Source: Acidiferrobacteraceae bacterium (GTDB lineage: Bacteria; Pseudomonadota; Gammaproteobacteria; Arenicellales; UBA868). From it: 12,868 nt of DNA. The translations under genes and the position numbers were made by a program. This document shows positions 5,995 through 12,223 of the stretch, piece by piece. Each line of letters opens with the position of its first letter. Position 1 is the stretch's first letter. The notes beneath the pieces are model-generated. The model ran no database searches and was not told the origin of the DNA. It worked only from the letters and a program-made list of their open reading frames with translations. The stretch lies in the NCBI GenBank assembly GCA_002713825.1, contig PAUU01000027.1, forward strand, positions 1 through 12,868, in the 5' to 3' direction.

Positions 5995-6306
5995 TCAATC
6001 CTTGCGAACCAGCACCTGCCAACCCCGATTTTGGCGCAGAGTCTCAAGATGCGTTGCTCCGATTTCCGGACACATCGGCGGAATCGCTTCCATTGAGGTC
6101 GGGTTATCAATAAGCACCGCAACCACATCGCCGACACCTGCCGAGCCGACGGCTTTTCGTGTCATCAGTTGTGGTCTTGGGCAAGAATCCCCAATGCAGT
6201 CAACGGTCTTCGTGACGGTTACGGATGAGCCATCACTCAGAGCGAGGGGCGCACTGCCGTTATCCTGACCTGCTGCTGAGTCTTTTTTCTTTCCAAATAA
6301 CCCCAT
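5995..6306 (-). CDS. TusA-family sulfur carrier protein with N-terminal extension
   Basis: 103-aa cytoplasmic TusA/SirA-like protein. The core (about residues 33-103) begins with TVDCIGDSCPRPQLMTRKAV, containing the diagnostic CPxP motif; Cys42 is the predicted persulfide carrier. It continues with GDVVAVLIDNPTSMEAIP and ends WQVLVRK, as in the family. Extra cysteines at 37 and 79 (PPMCPE) are not general to TusA. The first 30 residues (MGLFGKKKDSAAG...) form a low-complexity extension absent from E. coli TusA (81 aa). ATG 6306 has GAGG seven bases upstream; the codon two before it (TTG) is a poorer choice. TusA-like proteins next to YeeE/YedE transporters (YeeD/TsuB with YeeE/TsuA) receive imported sulfur, which fits the two genes upstream. 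Confidence 0.9.
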   Translation of the reverse strand: MGLFGKKKDSAAGQDNGSAPLALSDGSSVTVTKTVDCIGDSCPRPQLMTRKAVGSAGVGDVVAVLIDNPTSMEAIPPMCPEIGATHLETLRQNRGWQVLVRKD

Positions 6307-6401
6307 CGTCAATCCTCGATCCTTTTCCTAACTAGATTAAAGATGCAACCTTGTGTTCCGAGTTCCACGCTGTCTGCGATCTGCAGAATGCCTGCGCGAC
6401 C

Positions 6402-6992
6402 TCAACTCGTCGCGGCCGATGCCGCTTCACGACGTTTGATTGCCCGATACAGCCCATACAGCACCGCCGCTTGAATAATGCCGAAGAAAATCGCCGGGAT
6501 GCCCGTCTTCTCCTGCAAAGTCTCTGCGTTGGAGAAGCCAAACTGCAGTCGCTCGACCGACAACTCACCGGTCATCGCCGAGGGGGCCGGAGGCCAATAG
6601 ATATAAGACCAAATCAGGGAGAACAGGAACATGCCCACGAAGGTGAAGATCAACGCCCATATGGCACCGAAATTTCCCTCCCCCGCCTTGACCCATGTCG
6701 ACACCGTGCAGGCTCCTGCCAGCACCATACCGGTCCCGAACAGAAACAACCCGAGAATCTGATTGACCCCGACATCAAAGCGCATCGGATTGCCTGCACC
6801 AATGGAAATGAACGCGGTAAACCCTATCGTCAAGATCATCATCGCGACCAGCAGCGCTTTGGTATTACGGAATGTCTTGAAAAGCATGGCATCGCGAAGC
6901 GCAGCCGTGTTGCAGAACCGGGAGCGCTGTACCAGTAGGCCCACCACCGAGCCGAACACAAAAGCAACAAGACACTCAGCAAGTGCAGACAT
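6402..6992 (-). CDS. YeeE/YedE-type sulfur transporter, second half-protein
   Basis: 196-aa inner-membrane protein of the Sulf_transp (YeeE/YedE, DUF395) family. It has several hydrophobic segments and two family hallmarks: VVGLLVQRSRFCNTAALRD (Cys27) and GTGMVLAGACTVSTWVKAGE (Cys95). In characterised YeeE/TsuA such membrane cysteines bind thiosulfate and relay it. ATG 6992 overlaps the stop of the first half by one base (TGATG), so the two are made together. Full YeeE proteins are about 350 aa; the two genes together sum to about 360, indicating a split transporter that probably works as a heterodimer. It ends with a basic tail (AIKRREAAS). The 95-nt gap to tusA holds no gene I can support. 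Confidence 0.87.
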   Translation of the reverse strand: MSALAECLVAFVFGSVVGLLVQRSRFCNTAALRDAMLFKTFRNTKALLVAMMILTIGFTAFISIGAGNPMRFDVGVNQILGLFLFGTGMVLAGACTVSTWVKAGEGNFGAIWALIFTFVGMFLFSLIWSYIYWPPAPSAMTGELSVERLQFGFSNAETLQEKTGIPAIFFGIIQAAVLYGLYRAIKRREAASAATS

Positions 6993-7486
6993 CAACCGCC
7001 CTCCAGCACACGTTTATAGATGAGTGAGCCAAACCAGGCGCCAGCCAGAATTCCACTGATAGCCAGGTATCCCCCCAGATTAAGCTCCGGCGTCAAACCA
7101 AAGAAGGTACTGACATTACAGACAAATGCGAGGCGGATACCGATGCCCATCAGTAGTCCGCCGACCGTTATCATGACCCACTCAGAAAGCCGCTTGGGAA
7201 AGCGCCAGAAGAATTCTTTGCTGGCAACAGCACCGACGATCGCGCCAAATAACATTCCAAGGGAGATGTATATCTTCCAGTAGCCCGCGTCCGGCTTGAA
7301 GACCTCATGCCAGAAAGGAATGCGGTCGATGGTATCGCCCAAAAAGAACTGGGCGATTAGGCCCGTCATCATTGTTTCGCCGCCGCCCACTGTCCAGGCG
7401 CCGACGATCAGAAAAAGAAAAATGTCCAGCACCGCGATCGCGGATAAGGCGATCACGGGATCAAGCGTCTTTCTGAATAGTTCCAT
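6992..7486 (-). CDS. YeeE/YedE-type sulfur transporter, first half-protein
   Basis: 164-aa inner-membrane protein and the first gene of the leftward operon. Hydrophobic helices are seen around 10-32, 72-88, 103-122 and 137-156. The conserved Sulf_transp motif is GGLLMGIGIRLAFVCNVSTF with the single Cys123. A loop at 50-70 (GDTIDRIPFWHEVFKPDAGY) is long and probably periplasmic. ATG 7486 has no clear Shine-Dalgarno; an A/T-rich TAAATA lies about ten bases upstream, so a very short leader is possible. It pairs with the following gene as two halves of one YeeE-like unit. Likely substrate is thiosulfate or another small sulfur anion; this is inference from the family. Confidence 0.85.
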   Translation of the reverse strand: MELFRKTLDPVIALSAIAVLDIFLFLIVGAWTVGGGETMMTGLIAQFFLGDTIDRIPFWHEVFKPDAGYWKIYISLGMLFGAIVGAVASKEFFWRFPKRLSEWVMITVGGLLMGIGIRLAFVCNVSTFFGLTPELNLGGYLAISGILAGAWFGSLIYKRVLEGG

Positions 7487-7530
7487 TAACGTTGAATATT
7501 TATCTCAGATTCACAAACTGGCGCACCCTT

Positions 7531-7548
7531 TGATCATGGCTATAATCA
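7531..7548. promoter_or_regulatory. Inverted repeat overlapping a TATAAT box: candidate operator/promoter
   Basis: TGATCAT-GGCT-ATAATCA is an imperfect 18-bp inverted repeat (six of seven arm bases match). It covers a perfect -10 hexamer TATAAT (7541-7546) for the rightward RHH gene, whose start is 50 nt further on. The -35 region at 17 bp is poor (CTGGCG), so activity is not certain. Because the repeat sits in the shared 109-bp region between the RHH gene and the sulfur operon, binding by the RHH protein could repress its own gene and perhaps the operon. Confidence 0.5.
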
Positions 7549-7595
7549 GCTCAAGCAGGTGGTATTTATTGCTTACAACGTCCGGGAGATCTGTT

Positions 7596-7904
7596 GTGTC
7601 CATCTTTATCGAATCAGACAGCGCACTGGCGCATATGTTTAATGCCTGTACGACCGAACAGATTAACGAATTCATTCCCGAAAAACGCAGCCTGCGCATC
7701 CATGGCCAGTCCACAACCCTGCGCCTTGAACGCGCGTTCTGGAACGTGCTCGACGAGATCGCCCACGACCATAAAATGAGCGTTAACGGCGTAATTCAAG
7801 AAATCGCAGATCAGTGCCTCGTTGCCAACGACAAGAACCTGGCTTCTTGCCTCAGAGTTATCTGCCTTAAATATCTGAACATCTACTCAAAGACGCCCGC
7901 CTGA
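7596..7904 (+). CDS. Ribbon-helix-helix domain regulator (RHH_4-like)
   Basis: 102-aa predicted DNA-binding protein. The C-terminal two-thirds reads KRSLRIHGQSTTLRLERAFW, then NVLDEIAHDHKMSVNGVIQEIADQC and LASCLRVICLKYL. This is the pattern of the RHH_4 family: a basic strand, a tryptophan-containing helix, a second helix and a C-terminal SxLR helix. GTG 7596 was chosen because GGGAG (7584-7588) is seven bases upstream and the protein then has the usual length; the frame opens earlier at 7296 but that part is antisense to the transporter gene. It is divergent from the sulfur operon with a 109-bp shared region carrying an inverted repeat, so it is the natural candidate regulator. No ligand domain is present, and its cysteines (C18, C72, C85, C90) could in principle sense sulfur or redox state. 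Confidence 0.78.
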   Translation: MSIFIESDSALAHMFNACTTEQINEFIPEKRSLRIHGQSTTLRLERAFWNVLDEIAHDHKMSVNGVIQEIADQCLVANDKNLASCLRVICLKYLNIYSKTPA

Positions 7905-7947
7905 ATGACAGGGAGCAGCGTCACTGTACGGCTGGCCCTAGGTTAGA

Positions 7948-9045
7948 CTAAAAAAGCGTCCGCAATTCGGGGTGCTGATCCAGACAAGGTTTGAAGGCCT
8001 CAAACACCTCCACCTGTATGTGCCCGCTCTCATAAAGGTTTCGGCCATCCAACTCTACCGTCGGACACTCAACCATCCAGCAGATCTCACCGGGCGGATA
8101 CTCTCCACAGGTGTGAAAGTGAAGGTATTGAGGGCTCGTGAACAACGTTTCGCCCCAAAGACACAGATCCTCTTCGGGCATCGGGCTGGGATCCGTTCCT
8201 GGATGCAGGCCTTGGTGCCATGAGTCGACAATCATCGGCTCGATCCCGAAAAGACAGGCTACTTTTTCGTAGTGAGCGCGTACCGCTTGAGCCTCTTCTT
8301 CGGGCCCATCAAAGCGCTCAATCCGCCCCCTCGTGACATGCGCAACGACCTGCGAGGCAATCGGCAGGTTCGGCGGCTCATAAACCTTTGAGCCGGTCGA
8401 GGTAAGTCCCTGTCTCAATACGACCTGGCCGGAGAAGGTTTTGGCGGAAACAGGCGTACTGACGGCTGCTGGAAACCTGACGACCGTGACGTCCTTGCTC
8501 ACACCGTCTAGCGTTTGCGCTTTTTTGGTTTTGCCGGTTTGGGGAGCTGCCAGGTTTGGTTTCCCGATCAATTTTGTGCCATGGGGGCAAGTTATCGTAA
8601 TAGTTGTTGCGTTATTGATTAGATCATCGACCACCTTTTTCAGTGCGATCATGGCGTTCTGAGGCACCGTGCCAAAAGTGCTGGCCAACTGCGAGAATCG
8701 CCGCGTGTAGACCATAAGCTTGCGGGGTCCATCGTGATCTTCATCAAAGCGGCCCTGGTCTCCAAGACGGGCGAGAAAGATGATCCAGTCGAATCTTTTC
8801 TCCTGAAGCTTTTCCTCCAACGGGGCTGATGGCGTATTGGCGGGTAACCCCACTTCCACTGACTGGACCTCAGCACTCAGTATTTCTCGACAATACGCGA
8901 TCACGTGGTCTTTAAGTTCCGCGTCATACCAGCCCAGCGATGCATCTTCATAAGCAACCAGCACGCTTGCTCCTGGCGAAATACTGACCGCGCCCTCCAG
9001 CATATTGGCGAGGCCCTGGCCGTGTGGGTTATTGGAATTAGTCAA
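7948..9045 (-). CDS. Unrecognised 365-aa soluble protein, possibly distant M29/NicX-like metalloenzyme
   Basis: I do not recognise this family with confidence. The N-terminal half (SISPGASVLVAYEDASLGWYD, then DHVIAYCREILSAEVQSVEV and ATTITITCPHGTKLIG) has the alternating beta-alpha layout and the 'ITxTCPxGT' element that recall M29-type aminopeptidases and the related dioxygenase NicX. The C-terminal part is rich in possible metal ligands: SWHQGLHPGTDPSP, YLHFHTCGEYPPGE and MVECPTVELDG. No signal peptide or membrane segment. The start is TTG 9045 with a G-rich stretch eight bases upstream; ATG 9003 is a less supported alternative. It begins 18 nt after the stop of the AhpD-like gene and is almost surely co-transcribed with it. 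It converges on the RHH gene. Confidence 0.55.
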   Translation of the reverse strand: MTNSNNPHGQGLANMLEGAVSISPGASVLVAYEDASLGWYDAELKDHVIAYCREILSAEVQSVEVGLPANTPSAPLEEKLQEKRFDWIIFLARLGDQGRFDEDHDGPRKLMVYTRRFSQLASTFGTVPQNAMIALKKVVDDLINNATTITITCPHGTKLIGKPNLAAPQTGKTKKAQTLDGVSKDVTVVRFPAAVSTPVSAKTFSGQVVLRQGLTSTGSKVYEPPNLPIASQVVAHVTRGRIERFDGPEEEAQAVRAHYEKVACLFGIEPMIVDSWHQGLHPGTDPSPMPEEDLCLWGETLFTSPQYLHFHTCGEYPPGEICWMVECPTVELDGRNLYESGHIQVEVFEAFKPCLDQHPELRTLF

Positions 9046-9063
9046 AACGTGCCCCCCGATGCG

Positions 9064-9651
9064 TCAGGCTGAATCACTGGAACTGTAGTACCCCACGATA
9101 TCTCCTTCAGTGGTCACGCCCAAGCCGTTAAGACATCGATTGACATAGTTGAAGTAGCCGATAATCTGATTGGCTTCCAGTATCTCACCGTCGTCGACTC
9201 CTGCCTCGGTGAGCGCGGTCACATCATCTCGCACCATTTCTCCTGGCGTAAGCGTTAGCTTCTGTGCATAACGTAATAACGCCAGCGCCTTGCCATCGAA
9301 ACCATCCTCTGGCTTTCTCGCCCTAAGAGCGGCCTCCGCGGCATCAGCCTTCGCATCATCGCCCATAAGATGCTTAGCGTTTGCCCAGTGGTTTGCATAG
9401 GAATAATCACAGTCGTTCAGCAAAGAAACATAGGAACCTATTACTTCCTGAAGCCACATGGGAAGTGTGTTGGCATCGTCATGCAGGGCAGCGCGATAAA
9501 GGATCACATGCCCTTTCATCGTGTTGGGCCGCAGCGAATGAACCCGCATCACGTTGTCGACCGTCCCGTGCGGCGTACGGGCAAGCTTCAGTATCTCCAA
9601 CAACTCAGGATCTGCACCCTGATCTTCAATCATCCTGATCCACGCTGTCAT
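9064..9651 (-). CDS. AhpD/carboxymuconolactone decarboxylase-like, peroxidase-related protein with CxxS
   Basis: 195-aa cytoplasmic, all-helical protein resembling the uncharacterised peroxidase-related branch of the AhpD/CMD family. The signature runs HSLRPNTMKGHVILYRAAL, then LPMWLQEVIGSYVSLLNDCDYSYANH. AhpD enzymes have a CxxC with a histidine three or four residues later. Here the first cysteine (Cys81) and His88 are kept but the second cysteine is a serine (CDYS). A disulfide relay is therefore unlikely, and a one-cysteine or non-redox role is implied. ATG 9651 was chosen because AGGGA is nine bases upstream and it matches the family N terminus; ATG 9672 would add seven residues. It leads a two-gene operon with the 365-aa gene and diverges from the GST gene. 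Confidence 0.75.
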   Translation of the reverse strand: MTAWIRMIEDQGADPELLEILKLARTPHGTVDNVMRVHSLRPNTMKGHVILYRAALHDDANTLPMWLQEVIGSYVSLLNDCDYSYANHWANAKHLMGDDAKADAAEAALRARKPEDGFDGKALALLRYAQKLTLTPGEMVRDDVTALTEAGVDDGEILEANQIIGYFNYVNRCLNGLGVTTEGDIVGYYSSSDSA

Positions 9652-9745
9652 AGTATTCAGTCCCTGTTTCATTTATGCTGATTTGATTCAGCCACTTCCC
9701 AATTCGATTTATCTTAAGCGCGCGACATCGGGAGCGCCGTCCTCA

Positions 9746-10402
9746 GTGTCTCAGCCCATCACATTATATGCCGTGCCCGAGAGTACTTACTGTGCTCGCG
9801 TGAGGCTTGTGCTTGAACTAAAGTCCATTGAATATATCGAGGAGCGACCTGTTGGCGGAAGCTATAGAAGCGAGGACTATCGTCGCCTTGTGCCCGCAGG
9901 CTCCGTACCAGCAATACAGATCAACGGAACAATTCTCCATGACTCGGACGCTATCGTAGAGTTGCTTGAAGATCTTTTTGAGGAACCCCAACTACGCCCG
10001 AATGACGCCTTTGATCGAGCCATTCTGAAATCCATCACCCGATTTCATGATACCCGCCTTGAACCTGCTCTTCGCAGACTTTTTCCCTTGGTGGGCAATT
10101 CTGAAAAAATAGAGGACGCCAAAGAGTCGATTGAGGTGATGAACGAGCATCTCGATCGCCTGGATGTTCTTGTGGATGCCAGGCCGTATCTAGGGGGAGA
10201 AACGCTCTCGCTCGCCGACTGTGCCTATGCCACAACCCTGTTTATGATGGACGACATTGCAAACAGCATGAGTCTGGCGCCTCGAGTTTCACAGAAAATT
10301 CGTGACTGGCGTAACACTCTCTACGCAACCGACGTGGTTCGCCAAATTATTGACCAAAATCGGGCCGCCATTGCCGCCTGGGTCGCGACAAAACTCAACT
10401 GA
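9746..10402 (+). CDS. Glutathione S-transferase family protein
   Basis: 218-aa cytosolic GST. The N-terminal thioredoxin-like domain (about 1-80) reads PITLYAVPESTYCARVRLVLELK, then VPAGSVPAIQINGTILHDSDAIVELL, with the cis-proline loop (SVPAI) and the DSDAI glutathione-binding turn. The catalytic position near the N terminus holds S-T-Y-C, so Ser or Cys could be the active residue. The helical C-terminal domain has RPYLGGETLSLADCAYATTL, the conserved N-capping box. GTG 9746 was chosen because the GST fold starts there and GGGAG lies 11 bases upstream; the frame opens to a TTG at 9683. It is divergent from the AhpD-like gene and alone on its strand. Substrate unknown. Confidence 0.88.
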   Translation: MSQPITLYAVPESTYCARVRLVLELKSIEYIEERPVGGSYRSEDYRRLVPAGSVPAIQINGTILHDSDAIVELLEDLFEEPQLRPNDAFDRAILKSITRFHDTRLEPALRRLFPLVGNSEKIEDAKESIEVMNEHLDRLDVLVDARPYLGGETLSLADCAYATTLFMMDDIANSMSLAPRVSQKIRDWRNTLYATDVVRQIIDQNRAAIAAWVATKLN

Positions 10403-10428
10403 ATCAGGTCGCAGGATAAATCTCTTAG

Positions 10429-11244
10429 CTACTGACCGAGAAAAGGCTCGCCTGAGGGCTCCAGCATTCGTTTGCGGATCTTCTCCGGAAAGACCATCCC
10501 TGGCTTTCGGTCATAACTGAACAACAGGGTTTGGCGAGACTGTCGAGTCTTGCCGATCGGCGCCACGCGATGCAACGACCGCCTGCCCATGAAAAGGATA
10601 AAGGTCCCAGCCGGCGCATCGGCTACATCAGGAGTTTCCTCTCCCGAAAAAATCGCACCTACCCGATCATAATTTTCATCTTCCTCGCTACGGATTAAGG
10701 GGGCATATTCAAAATCGCCACCCTCCTCCGCAGATTGAAGAACCAATGACACCGCTCCGTCGTTGGTATCGTAATGCCACCCAAACGCATCGCCCTGCTC
10801 CATGATGTTGAGCCTCACCGATATATTGGGACAGGCGGAATTGAATAGCTCTTCATAACCGAGAAGCTGCCGAACAAATTCGGTCAACTCTGGAAACTCA
10901 AAAAGGCATACACAGAGCCCCTTGGGGTCCAATTGGTCCCTGGTCAAGACGCCGCAACGCCGATCGAAAACACGGCTTCTCGGATGAGTTTTCGAGAATC
11001 CTGCGTTCTTCAGCCAACCATAGGGGGTAGCAGGAAAATCTACACGACGCATCCCGCTCTCAAGATGCGTCACCTCATCTGTTATCGCTTGCAAAAAGAC
11101 AGGCCTCAGAAAGCCTTTCAGAGCACAGATAGCCCGCTCCCGCATCATGACCTGGCAACTCTCGATCAGAGTTCTGCCAGCGGAGGACTCCAAGTTGTCA
11201 ATCGGATAGCGGTCGAGATCGATGAAATCGCCAAGTGCGCCCAT
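10429..11244 (-). CDS. 2-oxoglutarate/Fe(II) oxygenase of HalD/BesD-like type with intact HxD...H triad
   Basis: 271-aa soluble non-haem iron oxygenase. The double-stranded beta-helix core shows WHYDTNDGAVSLVLQ (His157, Asp159), EEGGDFEYAPLIR, AGTFILFMGRRSLHRVAP (His225) and RQSRQTLLFSYDRKPGMVF with the presumed 2OG-binding arginine at 235 or 238. The phrasing 'LLQ..EEGGDFEY...NYD' and 'F.GR..LHRV.P...YDR.PG..F' matches the HalD/BesD family of free amino-acid halogenases and hydroxylases as I remember it. Halogenases have Gly or Ala in place of the Asp, whereas Asp is present here, so hydroxylation is the expected chemistry. ATG 11244 lacks a clear Shine-Dalgarno. The facing gene is an amino-acid permease, which is compatible with a free amino-acid substrate (inference). 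Confidence 0.82.
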   Translation of the reverse strand: MGALGDFIDLDRYPIDNLESSAGRTLIESCQVMMRERAICALKGFLRPVFLQAITDEVTHLESGMRRVDFPATPYGWLKNAGFSKTHPRSRVFDRRCGVLTRDQLDPKGLCVCLFEFPELTEFVRQLLGYEELFNSACPNISVRLNIMEQGDAFGWHYDTNDGAVSLVLQSAEEGGDFEYAPLIRSEEDENYDRVGAIFSGEETPDVADAPAGTFILFMGRRSLHRVAPIGKTRQSRQTLLFSYDRKPGMVFPEKIRKRMLEPSGEPFLGQ

Positions 11245-11358
11245 TGGTAGGATGGCCTAGTTATATGATGAATTAAGCATTAACTTGGCAAGGTTATTGA
11301 TTCTTCATAACGTCACAGAATTAGAGACGTGCTGCCACTGAGACTCAGTTTATCTGGA

Positions 11359-11364
11359 TATAAT
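11359..11364 (+). promoter_or_regulatory. Candidate -10 box (TATAAT) for the ABC permease gene
   Basis: A perfect TATAAT lies 64 nt upstream of the chosen start of the permease in the 183-bp region between it and the divergent oxygenase gene. No convincing -35 hexamer is found at 16-18 bp, so this is only a candidate. Confidence 0.35.
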
Positions 11365-11427
11365 CGCCAGTCTCAGTACAACGGGTATTTTGATGCTCGT
11401 CCTACTCCAATGCAATACGTGACCTGG

Positions 11428-12189
11428 ATGAAGAACCGCTTTAGATTTCTATTTCTGTTTGTTGCAGTGATGTCTCTTGTCGGTTGCGCTGGATCCGGCG
11501 ACAGTGGCTCGTGGGGCTGGTACGTTATCTCGCCTAACACAACGCAGGGCATGACGAATATTCAATTCCTGCTTGGCGGGTTGAAGGATACGATCGTACT
11601 CTCCATTGTTTCCATTGCGCTCGCGATGGTGCTGGGTTTTCTCATCGCCCTGCCGGGTATCGCAACCAACCGAACGGCACAGGCGATCAACGTCACCTAC
11701 GTGGAATTGGTTCGAGCGGTCCCGCTGCTGGTCCTGATACTCTGGGTGTATTACGGCCTTCCCCAGGTGAGCGGCATGAGTATCGGCATTTTCCTGGCGA
11801 GCGTGCTGGCACTGGGGATATCCGACTCCGCCTTTCAGGCCGAAATTTTCCGGGCAGGGATCCAATCGGTTCAAAGAGGCCAGATTGAGGCCGCCGATGC
11901 GCTGGGCCTGAAATACAGCCAGAAAATGCGCCTCATTATTCTTCCCCAGGCGATCAAGGTGATCTTGCCTCCTTTGGGCAACCAGTTCGTCTATATGCTG
12001 AAAATGTCGTCACTGGCATCAGTTATCGGCATGCAGGAACTGACCCGCCGGGCCAACGAACTTGTCGTAACCGAATACCGCCCGCTGGAGATTTACACCT
12101 TCTTGATTCTGGAATACCTGGTACTGATTCTCATCGTGTCCGCCGGCGTGCGATGGCTGGAACGGAAGATGCACACGGAAGAGCGTTGA
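11428..12189 (+). CDS. Amino-acid ABC transporter permease (HisM/ArtQ/GlnP type) with lipobox-like N terminus
   Basis: 253-aa inner-membrane permease of the polar amino-acid uptake family. The first 20 residues look like a lipoprotein signal (MKNRFRFLFLFVAVMSLVGC, lipobox LVGC, Cys20), then GSGDSGSWGWYVISPN, and only then the usual TMD start (FLLGGLKDTIVLSIVSIALA). The characteristic EAA-type loop is QIEAADALGLKYSQKMRLII with LPQAIKVILPPLGNQF. ELVRAVPLLVLILW is the family's second-helix signature. ATG 11428 fits the signal; the open frame extends to a GTG at 11329. No ATPase or binding-protein gene is adjacent in the window: both neighbours are on the other strand, so partners must be encoded elsewhere. 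The substrate is probably a polar or basic amino acid, which cannot be refined here. Confidence 0.88.
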   Translation: MKNRFRFLFLFVAVMSLVGCAGSGDSGSWGWYVISPNTTQGMTNIQFLLGGLKDTIVLSIVSIALAMVLGFLIALPGIATNRTAQAINVTYVELVRAVPLLVLILWVYYGLPQVSGMSIGIFLASVLALGISDSAFQAEIFRAGIQSVQRGQIEAADALGLKYSQKMRLIILPQAIKVILPPLGNQFVYMLKMSSLASVIGMQELTRRANELVVTEYRPLEIYTFLILEYLVLILIVSAGVRWLERKMHTEER

Positions 12190-12223
12190 TCCCCAACGCT
12201 AGGCTATAAACACGATTAAACCG

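Noticed and set aside
6351..6938. Plus-strand open frame of 195 codons
   Set aside because: Antisense to the YedE-type half-protein, rich in His/Arg/Gln as expected of a reverse-frame shadow, and no ribosome binding site of note.
7296..7595. Upstream extension of the RHH reading frame
   Set aside because: This part is antisense to the transporter start and to the shared promoter region. GTG 7596 has a good Shine-Dalgarno and gives the expected protein length.
7905..7947. Terminator between the convergent RHH and 365-aa genes
   Set aside because: Only a 4-bp CAGC/GCTG stem can be drawn; the T-run on the minus strand belongs to the last codons of the 365-aa gene.
10429..11244. Reading the 2OG oxygenase as a halogenase
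   Set aside because: Halogenases of this family replace the metal-binding Asp with Gly or Ala; Asp159 is present.
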